Below are positions 8,648 through 17,550 of a stretch of 63,436 nt of DNA, one piece after another. The notes beneath the pieces were generated by a model. That model had not been told where the DNA came from. It saw nothing but the letters and a program-made list of their open reading frames with translations, and ran no database searches. Position 1 is the stretch's first letter. Every line of letters begins with the position of its first letter. The translations under genes were made by a program, and so were the position numbers. This DNA comes from Burkholderiales bacterium. Lineage in GTDB: Bacteria > Pseudomonadota > Gammaproteobacteria > Burkholderiales > Burkholderiaceae_C. Where the stretch lies: assembly GCA_016213265.1 (NCBI GenBank), contig JACRBA010000050.1, positions 1 through 63,436 of the forward strand, in the 5' to 3' direction.

Positions 8648-8661
8648 ACTGACCAGTCAGT
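8648..8661. promoter_or_regulatory. Palindromic operator upstream of the TetR gene
   Basis: ACTGAC and GTCAGT form a perfect six-base inverted repeat separated by CA, extended by one more matching pair position (TTACTGAC against GTCAGTCA). It ends 12 bases before the tetR start codon, the usual place for autoregulation by a TetR/AcrR protein, and is also in the uppP divergent interval. Confidence 0.6.
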
Positions 8662-8673
8662 CATTAACGTTCC

Positions 8674-9324
8674 ATGAGCTCAGCCCCGCCCACCTCCCGC
8701 CAGCGCCGCAAAGAGGCCCGCCCCAGCGAACTGCTGGACGCGGCGCTGGCGCTGTTCGTGGAAAAGGGCTTCGCCGCCACCCGCGCGGAGGAAGTGGCCG
8801 CGCGGGCCGGCGTGTCCAAGGGCACGCTGTATCTCTACTTTCCCAGCAAGGAAGAGCTGCTCAAGGCGGTGATCGGCCACACGCTGATGGCCGACATCGC
8901 CCGTGGCGCCGAGAAGCTCGCCCAGGCCGAGGGCCCCACGGCCGACCTGTTGGTCGAGCTGATGACGGAATGGTGGTCCGCCGTGCTGGACAGCCCCAGT
9001 TCGGCCGTGTTCAAGCTGGTGATGACCGAGGTGCGCAACTTCCCCGAGATCGGGCAGTACTACGTGCGCGAAGTGGTCGAGCCGGGCCACCGCCTCATTG
9101 GCACCATGGTGCAGCGTGGCATCGACCGCGGCGAGTTCCGCGCGGTGGACGTCGATTGCGTGGTGCACGCCATCGTGCTGCCCATGGTGATGCTGTGCCT
9201 GCACAAGCATTCCATGGGCGCCTGCGGCTTCACCGACCCGCACCTGCCGCCGCCGCCGCAGTTCATCCGCCAGCACATGGACCTCGTGCTGCACGGCTTG
9301 CGAAACCCCACGCCGGCGGCATGA
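8674..9324 (+). CDS. TetR/AcrR-family transcriptional regulator
   Basis: A 216-residue regulator. The TetR_N helix-turn-helix occupies about residues 15-65 (LLDAALALFVEKGFAATRAEEVAARAGVSKGTLYLYF), followed by an all-helical ligand domain resembling the AcrR/TetR_C groups. A palindrome directly upstream suggests autoregulation. It lies at the head of a co-directional group with the isoaspartyl methyltransferase-like gene (73 bases on) and tolC, so control of an outer-membrane efflux channel is a reasonable inference. The ligand is unknown. Confidence 0.9.
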   Translation: MSSAPPTSRQRRKEARPSELLDAALALFVEKGFAATRAEEVAARAGVSKGTLYLYFPSKEELLKAVIGHTLMADIARGAEKLAQAEGPTADLLVELMTEWWSAVLDSPSSAVFKLVMTEVRNFPEIGQYYVREVVEPGHRLIGTMVQRGIDRGEFRAVDVDCVVHAIVLPMVMLCLHKHSMGACGFTDPHLPPPPQFIRQHMDLVLHGLRNPTPAA

Positions 9325-9397
9325 CCGGTTCTTTAGAATGAAGGGTTGTCCCGCATTTCCCCTTCGTCTGCCGACCACCGTGTCGCCTGAGGCCGCC

Positions 9398-10051
9398 ATG
9401 AACATCGAACAAGCCCGCTTCAACATGATCGAACAGCAGATCCGGCCCTGGGATGTGCTGGATCCCGCCGTGCTCGAGCTGCTCGCGGCCGTCAAGCGCG
9501 AGGATTTCGTGCCCGCCGCCTACCGCGCGCTGGCCTTCGTGGACACCGAGGTGCCGCTGCCCGAGGGCCAGCACATGCTCGCGCCCACGCTCGAGGCGCG
9601 CCTGCTGCAGGAGCTGAAGGTGCAGCGCCACGAGTCCGTGCTCGAGGTGGGCGCCGGCTCCGGCTTCATGGCGGCGCTGCTGGCCCACCGCGCCCGCGAG
9701 GTACTCACCATCGACAACCGCCCCGCCCTCGTGCGCCTGGCCACCGACAACCTGCGCCGCGCCGGCCTGGCCAACGTGCAGGTACGCGAGGCCGATGGCC
9801 GCCAGCCTGTCGGCGGCGCCGCCGCGTTCGACGCCATCGTGCTGTCGGGCTCCGTGGCCCAGGTGCCCGAGGCGGTGCTGGCCCAGCTGAAGCCGGGTGG
9901 CCGCCTGGTTACCATCGAGGGCAGCGAGCCCATCATGCAGGCGGTGCTCTACACCCGCCAGGGCGACGGCGCCTTCACCAAGGTGGCCTTGTTCGACACG
10001 CTGGCCGACCGCCTGGACGGCTTCGCCGAGCCGACGCGCTTCCATTTCTGA
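9398..10051 (+). CDS. protein-L-isoaspartate O-methyltransferase-like protein
   Basis: A 217-residue SAM-dependent methyltransferase of the PCMT family, with the SAM loop LEVGAGSGFMAAL near residue 80 and KPGGRLVTIEG downstream. It begins with ARFNMIEQQIRPWDVLD, which is characteristic of a betaproteobacterial branch usually encoded just before tolC. True PCM enzymes repair isoaspartyl residues; members of this branch are annotated by homology only and the substrate may differ. ATG 9398 is chosen because the family N-terminus starts there, although the frame extends 60 bases further upstream. Confidence 0.85.
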   Translation: MNIEQARFNMIEQQIRPWDVLDPAVLELLAAVKREDFVPAAYRALAFVDTEVPLPEGQHMLAPTLEARLLQELKVQRHESVLEVGAGSGFMAALLAHRAREVLTIDNRPALVRLATDNLRRAGLANVQVREADGRQPVGGAAAFDAIVLSGSVAQVPEAVLAQLKPGGRLVTIEGSEPIMQAVLYTRQGDGAFTKVALFDTLADRLDGFAEPTRFHF

Positions 10052-10203
10052 GCCCGCATGGCCGCGCAGCCCGTCGCCCGAATCCGACCACACGGGGTGC
10101 GCTGGGCGCAAGTCGTCGCATTCCGGCTGCGCCGCGGCCCCCTGCTCGCGTACAACGTCGCCGCCACCGCATACCACGCCAACGACACGAGAGAGGATCG
10201 ACC

Positions 10204-11616
10204 ATGACGCTGACGCGCCGCCCTGCCCTGACCCGCGCCGCCGGGCTCACGCCCCTGGCCCTGGCACTGGCTCTCGGCTTCGCCGCCACGGGCGCCCGCG
10301 CCGAATCGCTCAAGGAGATGTACGAGCTGGCGCGCGCCTATGACGCCAGCTACCTGGCCGCACGCGCCCAGGCCGAGTCGGCCGAATACCGCACGGCGCA
10401 GGCCAAGGCGCTGCGCCTGCCCAGCGTGGGGCTGCAGGCCAGCTCCACGATCGTGCGAGCCGAGCAGGATGCCGACAGCACCACCCCCGCCGGCACCACG
10501 GCCACGACCAGCGAAGTCGACACCACCACCCACCAGGTGGTGCTGTCGGCCCAGCAGACGCTGTTCAACCGCGCCAACAGCGCCACCATCGAACAGGCCG
10601 AACGCTCGCTGGCCATCGCGCAGGCGCAATGGCGCGCGGTGGAGCAGGACCTGATCGTGCGCGTGGCGCAGGCCTACTTCGACGTGCTGGCCGCCAGCGA
10701 CACGCTGTCCACCGTGCAGGCCAGCAAGAAGGCCATCTCGGAGCAACTGGCCTCCGCCAAGCGCAACTTCGAGGTAGGCACCGCCACCATCACCGACACC
10801 CGCGAGGCGCAGGCCCGCTACGACCTGTCGCTGGCGCAGGAGCTGGCGGCGGAGAACGACCTGCGCGTCAAGCGCCTCGCGCTGGAGCAGCTGGTCGGCA
10901 AGCCCGCCGTCGAGCCCAAGCCGCTGGCCCTGCCCGTGGCCCTGCCGCCGGTGGCGCCCGCCAACGTGGACGATTGGGTCAGCGGCGCCGAGGCCCGCAG
11001 CCCGTCCATCCAGGCCGCGCAGCTGGCGCTGGAAGTGGCCCGGCTGGAGACCGACAAGGCGCGCGCCGGCCACCTGCCCACCGTGACGCTGGGCGCCAGC
11101 TACGGCCAGACCTGGCCCAACGGCAGCACCGAGACGCGCCTGCGGGGCACCGACGCCCTGATCAGCACGTCCCGCAATGGCGACAGCCGCAATGCCGCCG
11201 TGGCACTCACCGTGAACGTGCCGCTGTTCGCCGGCTTCTCGGTGCAGAACCGCGTGAAGGAAACGCTCTCGCTGGAAGAGAAGGCGCGCAACGACCTGGA
11301 CGCCTCGCGCCGCGGTGTCACCCAGCTCACGCGCCAGGCCTACCTCGGCGTGCAGACGGGCCGCGCCCAGGTCAAGGCCCTGGAAGCCGCGGAATCGTCC
11401 AGCAAGCTGGCGCTCGAAGCCACGCAGCTGGGCTACAAGGTGGGCGTGCGCGTCAACCTTGATGTGCTGAATGCGCAGACCCAGCTGTTCACCACCCAAC
11501 GCGACCTGGCCAAGGCGCGCTACGACGTGATCGTGGGCGACCTGAAACTGCGCCAGGTGGCCGGCCAGCTGCAGCCCGAAGACCTGAACGCCGCCGACGC
11601 CCTGCTGGCGCGCTGA
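10204..11616 (+). CDS. tolC: TolC-family outer membrane channel protein
   Basis: A 470-residue outer-membrane efflux protein forming the trimeric exit duct for type I secretion and RND/ABC pumps. A Sec signal peptide covers about residues 1-34 (hydrophobic LALALALGFA, cleavage after GARA). Two OEP repeats follow, with long amphipathic helices and the motifs ARAYDASYLAARAQ, LSAQQTLFNRANSATIEQAE, NVPLFAGFSVQNRV and LNAQTQLFTTQRDLAKARYDVIVGDLKL. GAGAGGA lies seven bases before the ATG. The preceding 152-base gap holds nothing recognisable. No inner-membrane pump is encoded next to it, so it is probably the general housekeeping TolC. Confidence 0.93.
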   Translation: MTLTRRPALTRAAGLTPLALALALGFAATGARAESLKEMYELARAYDASYLAARAQAESAEYRTAQAKALRLPSVGLQASSTIVRAEQDADSTTPAGTTATTSEVDTTTHQVVLSAQQTLFNRANSATIEQAERSLAIAQAQWRAVEQDLIVRVAQAYFDVLAASDTLSTVQASKKAISEQLASAKRNFEVGTATITDTREAQARYDLSLAQELAAENDLRVKRLALEQLVGKPAVEPKPLALPVALPPVAPANVDDWVSGAEARSPSIQAAQLALEVARLETDKARAGHLPTVTLGASYGQTWPNGSTETRLRGTDALISTSRNGDSRNAAVALTVNVPLFAGFSVQNRVKETLSLEEKARNDLDASRRGVTQLTRQAYLGVQTGRAQVKALEAAESSSKLALEATQLGYKVGVRVNLDVLNAQTQLFTTQRDLAKARYDVIVGDLKLRQVAGQLQPEDLNAADALLAR

Positions 11617-11690
11617 CACGCTTCTTTACCCGCATGGCCCGTGAGGGCCGTGCACGGCTGCCACCGGGCGGCGTTATAAGGGTTCACTCC

Positions 11691-11713
11691 GGCCCGCCCC
11701 CCTGCGGCGGGCC
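11691..11713 (+). terminator. GC-rich hairpin after tolC
   Basis: GGCCCGCC (11691-11698) and GGCGGGCC (11706-11713) form a perfect eight-base stem with a seven-base loop, followed by CTTCGT rather than a T run. It is likely a terminator-type structure for tolC but without a classical U tract. A TATAAG hexamer at 11675-11680 just before it could serve the next operon. Confidence 0.45.
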
Positions 11714-11734
11714 CTTCGTGTGCCCTTCCACGCC

Positions 11735-13165
11735 ATGCCCGCCATGCGTCCAGCCACCCTCCACGCGGCCATCGCCGCCCACCGTTTCGGGCTCGGCGAG
11801 CCTGACCTCGCCACCGTCGGCGCCGACCCGGCCGAGTGGCTGCAACGCCAGATCGGCCCGGCCGTCCCGCCGCAGGGCGGCCCGTTCCCCACCACCGCCC
11901 AGGCCCTCGAGGCTTACGCGGAGCAGAAGGTCCCGGTGTCCAAGCTGCTGGAGGTGCCCGGCGCTGCCAGCCGCCCGGGCGCAGCGCCTGCCCAGCCGGC
12001 CTTCGCGCTGCGCGACATCATGAACCTGGACGGCGAGTCGCGCCTGGCCACGGCGGTGGACACCCGCCGGCCCTTCGCCGAGCGGCTGGTGCTGTTCTGG
12101 GCCAACCACTTCTCCGTATCGATCACCAAAGGCCCCGTGCGCGGCCTGGCCGGCGCACTGGAGCGCGAGGCCATCCGCCCGCACATCGCCGGCCGCTTCG
12201 AGACCCTGCTGCGCCAGGCCAGCCTGCACGCCGCCATGCTGCGCTACCTGGACAACAACATGTCCACCGGCCCGCGCTCGCGGGCGGCCGAGCGCCTGGC
12301 CCGCAAGGGCAATGCCGAGATGCGACGCAAGCGCTCCAGCGGCCTGAACGAGAACCTGGCACGCGAGATCCTCGAGCTGCACACGCTGGGCGTGGCCGGC
12401 GGCGGCGGCGCCTACGGCCCCTGGGGCGGCTACACGCAGGCCGATGTGACGGCCTTCGCCGCCCTGCTCACCGGCTGGCGCGCCTACGACCCGCCCCACC
12501 AGGGCCAGGCCACCGCCTTCCTCGCGGACTTCCACGAGCCGGGCCCCAAGACGGTGATGGGCAAGACCTACCCCGAGGGGCCGCAGGCGCTCGACATGGT
12601 GCTGGCCGACCTGGCCCGCCACCCCAGCACGGCCCGCCACCTCGCCTACAAGCTGGCGCGGCACTTCGTGGCGGACGAGCCGCCGCAGCCGCTGGTGCAG
12701 CGCCTGGCCGACAGCTACCAGCGCTCGGGCGGTGAACTGGCGGCCGTGTACCGCACGCTCATCGAATCGCCCGAGGCCTGGCAAGGGGCCCCGCAGAAGC
12801 TGAAGACGCCCGAGGAGTTCGCCATCACCTCGCTGCGCCTGCTGGACAGCCGCGAGCGGAACCTGGCAAGGGGCAAGGATTCCGTGCTCGGCGCGCTGGG
12901 CCAGCGCCCGCACACCGCGCCGTCGCCCGCCGGCTGGCCCGACGACGCCGACGAGTGGCTGGGGCCTGACGCGGTGTGGAAGCGCGTGGAGTGGGCGCTG
13001 CGCCTGGCCACCCGCCTGGGCGACCGCGTGGACGCACGGGCGCTGGCGCGCGCCAGCCTCGGCCCCCGGCTGTCCGACACCACCTGGCAGCAGATCGAGC
13101 GCGCGGCCGACGGCCCGCAGGCGCTGGTGCTGCTGCTCATGTCGCCCGAATTCCAGCGGCGCTGA
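11735..13165 (+). CDS. DUF1800-domain protein
   Basis: About 476 residues of the DUF1800 family. It starts with the family-typical AIAAHRFGLGEPDLA and contains FWANHFSVS, NENLAREILELHTLG (a conserved acidic/histidine motif) and ARHFVADEPP. Function is unknown; the family is always found next to a DUF1501 protein, as here (27 bases upstream), and the pair is thought to act at or outside the cytoplasmic membrane. No clear signal peptide is seen in this member. The start is uncertain among GTG 11720 and ATG 11735 or 11744. Confidence 0.85.
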   Translation: MPAMRPATLHAAIAAHRFGLGEPDLATVGADPAEWLQRQIGPAVPPQGGPFPTTAQALEAYAEQKVPVSKLLEVPGAASRPGAAPAQPAFALRDIMNLDGESRLATAVDTRRPFAERLVLFWANHFSVSITKGPVRGLAGALEREAIRPHIAGRFETLLRQASLHAAMLRYLDNNMSTGPRSRAAERLARKGNAEMRRKRSSGLNENLAREILELHTLGVAGGGGAYGPWGGYTQADVTAFAALLTGWRAYDPPHQGQATAFLADFHEPGPKTVMGKTYPEGPQALDMVLADLARHPSTARHLAYKLARHFVADEPPQPLVQRLADSYQRSGGELAAVYRTLIESPEAWQGAPQKLKTPEEFAITSLRLLDSRERNLARGKDSVLGALGQRPHTAPSPAGWPDDADEWLGPDAVWKRVEWALRLATRLGDRVDARALARASLGPRLSDTTWQQIERAADGPQALVLLLMSPEFQRR

Positions 13166-13192
13166 CCGCCCCCGCCGCACGAGGACACCTTC

Positions 13193-14416
13193 ATGGACGC
13201 ACACGCCCTTTCCCGCCGCCGCCTGCTGCGCGGCGCCCTGGCCGCCGGCGCCGCGGCCGCCGCCGGCCCCTGGGCCACGCTCGCCCTGGGCGGCACCGCC
13301 CGCCCCACCGATCCGCGCCTGGTCGTCGTCGTGCTGCGCGGCGGCATGGACGGCCTGTGGACCGTGCCGGCCGTGGGCGACCCGGACTTCGCCGCCGCGC
13401 GCGGCCAGCTGGCCGAGTACCCGGCCGCGCCGCTGCCGCTGGCCGGCCCGTTCGCCCTGCACCCCGGCTTCGAGCGCCTGCACGCCGCGTGGAAGGACAA
13501 GGAGCTGCTCGTCGTGCACGCCGCCGGCCTGCCCTACCGCGACCGCTCGCACTTCGACGCCCAGAACGTGCTGGAAGGCGGCGGCGAGCGCCCCTACCAG
13601 CTGCCCACGGGCTGGGTGGGCCGCGCGCTGGCCGCCGGCGGCCAGCCGGGCCTCGCCCTGTCCACCGCCGTGCCGCTGCTCATGCGCGGGCCGAAGCCGG
13701 TGGACACCTGGGCGCCGTCCACGCTGCCGGAGCCGAACGCCGACCTGGTGGCCCGGCTGGGGCGCCTGTACGCCAACGACCCCGCCCTCGCCACGGCACT
13801 CACCCGCGCCCAGGGCCTGCGGGCCGACATGCCCGCCGGCGCAGGCAACCCCATGATGCCGCCGGCCATGGGCGGCAAGATGGCCAGCGGCTCGCTGCCC
13901 GGGCTCACCCAGAAGGCGGTGGAATTCCTGCGCCAGCCGCGCGGCCCGCAGTTCGTGATGCTCGAGCAGGGCGGCTGGGACAGCCACGCCAACCTGGCCA
14001 ACGAGAAGAGCGCCTTCCTCAACAACCTGGCGCAGCTCGACACCAGCCTGGGCCTGCTGCGTGAGCAGCTCTCCGCCCCCGCCGCCAACGGCCTGTGGGG
14101 CCGCACGGTCGTGCTGGTGGTCACCGAGTTCGGCCGCGAGGTGGCCATCAACGGCACCCGCGGCACCGACCACGGCACCGGCGGCGCCGCCTTTGTGCTG
14201 GGCGGCGCGGTGCGCGGCGGCCAGGTGCTGGCCGACTGGCCGGGCCTCGCCCCGAAAGACCGCTACGAGGGCCGCGACCTGCGCATCACCACCGACCTGC
14301 GCGCCGTGGCCAAGGCGGTGCTGGCCGACCACATGCGCGTCCCCCGCGCCGCACTCGACAAGGACGTCTTCCCGGGCACCGCGTCGCTCGAGCTGCCCGA
14401 GCTGGTCCGTGCCTGA
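13193..14416 (+). CDS. DUF1501-domain protein with Tat-type signal
   Basis: A 407-residue DUF1501 protein, related to the alkaline phosphatase/sulfatase fold but without an established reaction. The N-terminus SRRRLLRGALAAGAAAAAG is a twin-arginine export signal. Family motifs LVVVVLRGGMDGL, HPGFERLH, RSHFDAQNVLE, LEQGGWDSH and VVLVVTEFGREVAINGTRGTDHGTGG are all present; the conserved His/Asp/Glu residues suggest a metal site. It follows DUF1800 by 27 bases with GAGGA before the ATG, so the two form an operon. Confidence 0.88.
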   Translation: MDAHALSRRRLLRGALAAGAAAAAGPWATLALGGTARPTDPRLVVVVLRGGMDGLWTVPAVGDPDFAAARGQLAEYPAAPLPLAGPFALHPGFERLHAAWKDKELLVVHAAGLPYRDRSHFDAQNVLEGGGERPYQLPTGWVGRALAAGGQPGLALSTAVPLLMRGPKPVDTWAPSTLPEPNADLVARLGRLYANDPALATALTRAQGLRADMPAGAGNPMMPPAMGGKMASGSLPGLTQKAVEFLRQPRGPQFVMLEQGGWDSHANLANEKSAFLNNLAQLDTSLGLLREQLSAPAANGLWGRTVVLVVTEFGREVAINGTRGTDHGTGGAAFVLGGAVRGGQVLADWPGLAPKDRYEGRDLRITTDLRAVAKAVLADHMRVPRAALDKDVFPGTASLELPELVRA

Positions 14417-14438
14417 GCGGCGCCCCCCGGCCGGGCGG

Positions 14439-15299
14439 TCAGCCGGCGCACTGCCGCTGCAGCCAGCCGGCGAAGGCCTGCATGGCGGGGCTGTCGCGGC
14501 GTGACTGCAGCCGCGTGAGCCAGTAGCGGCCGGTGAGGATCTGGGTGTCGAAGGGCCGCACCAGCGTGCCCTGCTGCAGCTCGTGCGCGAACAGGGCCGC
14601 GGGCAGCAGCGCCACGCCGGCGCCCTGCAGCCCCGCCTCGGCCAGGGCCAGCGAGCTGTCCAGCACCGGGCCGCGCAGCAGCGGCGGGGCGAGGCCGCAG
14701 CGCTCGAACCACGCCGGCCACTCGTCGCTGCGGTAGGAGCGCAGGAGCGTCTCGCGCGCGAGCTGCGGCGGCGCCTGCAGGCGCGCGGCCAGGGCGGGGC
14801 TGCACAGCGGGCTCAGCGGCGCCTCGAACAAGGGCACCGCGTGGACGCCATGCCACGCGCCCTGGCCGAAGCGCACGGCGACGTCCAGCCCTTCGCCCGC
14901 CAGGTCCACCCGGTTGTTGTTGCCGAACAGGCGCAGGTCGATCCACGGGTGCTCCTGCTGGAAGGCGGGCAGCCGCGGCATCAGCCAGCGCACCAGCAGG
15001 CTGGACACGCAGCCCACGGTGAGCACGTCCGCCTCCGGCGCGTGGCGGAAGCGTTCCAGGCCGCGACCCAGCCGCTCGAACGCATCGGCCACCGTGGGCA
15101 GCAGGGCCAGGCCTTCGTCGGTGAGTGCCAGGCCGCGCGGCAGGCGGCGGAACAGCGCCACACCGAGGCGCTCCTCCAGGTTCCTCACCTGCTGGCTCAC
15201 TGCCGCCTGGCTGACGCTGAGCTCGTTGGCGGCCCGCGTGAAGCTCAGGTGGCGGGCCGAGGCCTCGAAGGCGCGCAGCGCGTTCAGGGGAAGGTGCAT
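14439..15299 (-). CDS. ampR: LysR-family regulator, AmpR/GcvA type
   Basis: A 286-residue LysR regulator with the AmpR/GcvA-type N-terminus PLNALRAFEASARHLSFTRAANELSVSQAAVSQQVRNLEE and a full effector domain (GEGLDVAVRFGQGAWHG, LAEAGLQGAGVALLPAALF). It is divergently transcribed from the class A beta-lactamase gene across 126 bases, the classic ampR-bla arrangement in which muropeptides switch the regulator from repressor to activator. The symbol rests on this context; a GcvA-type role for another target is possible. Confidence 0.85.
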   Translation of the reverse strand: MHLPLNALRAFEASARHLSFTRAANELSVSQAAVSQQVRNLEERLGVALFRRLPRGLALTDEGLALLPTVADAFERLGRGLERFRHAPEADVLTVGCVSSLLVRWLMPRLPAFQQEHPWIDLRLFGNNNRVDLAGEGLDVAVRFGQGAWHGVHAVPLFEAPLSPLCSPALAARLQAPPQLARETLLRSYRSDEWPAWFERCGLAPPLLRGPVLDSSLALAEAGLQGAGVALLPAALFAHELQQGTLVRPFDTQILTGRYWLTRLQSRRDSPAMQAFAGWLQRQCAG

Positions 15300-15425
15300 G
15301 GCGGGGATTCTGTGGCCGCGCTGCCCTGGATTTCCTATCGCCTGCCCCTGCGAATCGTCGTTTGTGCGGGATCGCGCCGCTGTCTATCGTCCGCCCCCAT
15401 CCACGAACCGACACAGAGAGACGAC

Positions 15426-16298
15426 ATGGACAGACGATCCTTCGCCGCGCTGATCGCCCTCGCGGCGAGCGGGCTCGCCCGCGCGACGGGCGCCGCCGCC
15501 CCGCACGACGACGATGCGATGGTTCGCCGCTGGCAGGCCCTGGAGGCGCAGGCCGGCGGCCGCCTGGGCGTGACGCTGATCGACCCTGAGCGAGAGCAAC
15601 GCTTCGCCTGGCGCGGCGCCGAGCGCTTCCCGATGTGCAGCACCTTCAAGTGGCCGCTGGCGGCCGCCATGCTGGCCCGCGTGGACGCCGGTGCAGCCTC
15701 GCTGGACCAGGTACTGCGCTACAGCCGCGACGAGCTCGACGCCTACTCGCCCATCACCAAGCGCCATGTCGGCCGCGGCATGCGCATCGGCGAGCTGTGC
15801 GCGGCCACGGTGGCGCACAGCGACAACACCGCCGCCAATGTGCTGCTGCGCGCGCTGGGGGGACCGGCCGCGTTCACACGCTTCGTGCGCGACCAGGGGG
15901 ATGCGTGGACCCGCCTGGACCGCGACGAGCCCGCGCTCAACGAGGCGCGCCCGGGCGACGAGCGCGACACCACCACCCCGGACGCCATGGCGGCCCTGAT
16001 GCAGCGGCTGCTGCTGGGCGACGGCCTGTCGCCCGCCTCTCGCCGGCAGCTGAAGGCGTGGGGCCTGGCCACCGTGACCAGCGGCGCCCGCCTGCGCAAG
16101 GGCCTGCCCACCGGCTGGCAGTTGGCCGACAAGACCGGCACCAACGAGCGGGGCAGCGCCAACGACGTGGGCGTGTTCTGGACACCGGCCGGCCGCCCCA
16201 TCGTGCTGGCCGCCTACCTGACGCAGAGCACGGCGCCGATGGCCGGGCAGAACGCGGTGCATGCATCGATCGCCGCGCAGGTGTTCCAGCGCGGGTAG
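15426..16298 (+). CDS. bla: class A beta-lactamase
   Basis: A 290-residue serine beta-lactamase that hydrolyses penicillins and possibly cephalosporins in the periplasm. All class A motifs are present: STFK with the nucleophile at Ser 72 (Ambler Ser70), SDN (Ambler 130-132), EPALN carrying the general base Glu166, and KTGTNERGSANDVG (Ambler 234 onward). The N-terminus DRRSFAALIAL looks like a twin-arginine export signal. ATG 15426 is the right start; a long upstream open frame lies over the divergent ampR gene. The substrate range cannot be read from the sequence. Confidence 0.95.
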   Translation: MDRRSFAALIALAASGLARATGAAAPHDDDAMVRRWQALEAQAGGRLGVTLIDPEREQRFAWRGAERFPMCSTFKWPLAAAMLARVDAGAASLDQVLRYSRDELDAYSPITKRHVGRGMRIGELCAATVAHSDNTAANVLLRALGGPAAFTRFVRDQGDAWTRLDRDEPALNEARPGDERDTTTPDAMAALMQRLLLGDGLSPASRRQLKAWGLATVTSGARLRKGLPTGWQLADKTGTNERGSANDVGVFWTPAGRPIVLAAYLTQSTAPMAGQNAVHASIAAQVFQRG

Positions 16299-16320
16299 CG
16301 GCCACGCCCCCTTTCACGCC

Positions 16321-17349
16321 TCAGCTGCTGCCGCGCACCACCAGCTCGTAGCCCACGTCGACGCCCGGCCGTGCCACCGGCTCGCCGCGCATCAGGGCCA
16401 GCAGCATGGCTGCGGCCTGGGCGCCCACCTCGGCGCGCGGCGTGCGCACGGTGGTCAATGGCGGCACCATCTGGTCGCTGCCGGTCAGGTCGTTGAACCC
16501 CGCCACGGCGACGTCCTGCGGCACGCGCACGCCGCGGCGCAAGGCGGCCAGCAGCGCGCCCTGCGCCAGGTCGTCGTTGCAGAAGAAGATCGCGTCCACG
16601 GGTGGGCGCTGGCCGATGATCTGCTCGAACATCACGCCGCCCAGCGCCAGCGACGAGGGTGCCGGGTTCAGCCATTCGAGCACCGGGTCGTGCAGGCCAG
16701 CCTGCTGCATCGCCTGGCGCCAGCCGGCCAGGCGCTGGCGCGTGCGGGTGTCGAGCTGGGCCGCGGCAAAGGCGATGCGGCGGTGCCCGCGGTCCAGCAG
16801 GTGGCGCGTCATCGCTTCGCCGGCCGCCTGCTGCGACAGGCCCACGCAGTGAAGGCCGGCGCCGGGCTCGGCCAGCTCCATCAGGTGCACCACCGGCACG
16901 CCTGCCTGGGCGATGAGTCGGCGCGTGGGCTCGGGCCGCTCCAGGCCGGTGACCAGCAGGCCCGCCGGGCGGTGCAGCAGTTGCTCGCGCAGCAGCTGCG
17001 CCTCCTCCACGTCGTCGTAGTGCGTCACGCCGATGAGCGTCTGGTAGCCCGCCGGGCGCAGCGTGGACTGCACCGCCTCGAGCAGGTCCACGAACAGGGC
17101 GTTGGACAGCATGGGAATGAGCACCGCCACGTGCGTGCTGCGGCGCGAAGCCAGTGCGCGCGCCGCCGGGTCCGGCGCGTAGCCCAGCCGGTCGGCGGCC
17201 TCGCGCACACGGGCCACCAGGGCCGGGTCCACCGCGCGCTCGCCACGCAGGGCGCGCGACACGGTGATCGGGCTCACGTCGGCGGCCCGGGCGACGTCGT
17301 CGAGCGTGACGCGGCCGGTGGAACGGGGGCGGCGCGGCGGTGCGGTCAT
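16321..17349 (-). CDS. LacI-family regulator of the gluconate-type operon
   Basis: A 342-residue LacI/GalR regulator resembling GntR of gluconate metabolism. The helix-turn-helix is TLDDVARAADVSPITVSRALRGER (about residues 15-40), followed by the LGYAPDPAARALAS hinge and a periplasmic-binding-protein-like core with IFFCNDDLAQGAL and VAVAGFNDL. It is divergent from gluconokinase and TRAP transporter genes, and two identical operators lie in the 201-base interval, so it probably represses both directions until a sugar acid binds. ATG 17349 is chosen from the family N-terminus. Confidence 0.9.
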   Translation of the reverse strand: MTAPPRRPRSTGRVTLDDVARAADVSPITVSRALRGERAVDPALVARVREAADRLGYAPDPAARALASRRSTHVAVLIPMLSNALFVDLLEAVQSTLRPAGYQTLIGVTHYDDVEEAQLLREQLLHRPAGLLVTGLERPEPTRRLIAQAGVPVVHLMELAEPGAGLHCVGLSQQAAGEAMTRHLLDRGHRRIAFAAAQLDTRTRQRLAGWRQAMQQAGLHDPVLEWLNPAPSSLALGGVMFEQIIGQRPPVDAIFFCNDDLAQGALLAALRRGVRVPQDVAVAGFNDLTGSDQMVPPLTTVRTPRAEVGAQAAAMLLALMRGEPVARPGVDVGYELVVRGSS

Positions 17350-17390
17350 GTCAGGGTTTGCACGGATGAACCGAGGGGGACGGGTGGCTA

Positions 17391-17404
17391 GGATAGCGCT
17401 GTCC
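17391..17404. promoter_or_regulatory. LacI-type operator O1
   Basis: GGATAGCGCTGTCC, a near-perfect palindrome centred on the CG step typical of LacI/GntR operators, 42 bases upstream of the regulator start codon. An identical copy lies 109 bases away. Confidence 0.75.
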
Positions 17405-17499
17405 GGCGGCATTCGCCAAGCTGGTGCACACCCCAAGCGACAGGTTGCTTCGCTGGGTCCAGTGTCCCACCAGGCGGCCGCCGTCTTTTCAACCGCATT

Positions 17500-17513
17500 G
17501 GATAGCGCTGTCC
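17500..17513. promoter_or_regulatory. LacI-type operator O2
   Basis: A second, identical GGATAGCGCTGTCC, 37 bases upstream of the gluconokinase start codon. The 109-base centre-to-centre distance is close to a whole number of helical turns, which suits a repression loop. Confidence 0.75.
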
Positions 17514-17550
17514 GAACGGCGCACCACCCGATCGCTTCCCCGTGCCGGCC

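Noticed and set aside
14583..15425. N-terminal extension of the beta-lactamase frame over the LysR gene
   Set aside because: The extension is antisense to a clear LysR gene and lacks protein-like sequence; the signal peptide starts at 15426.
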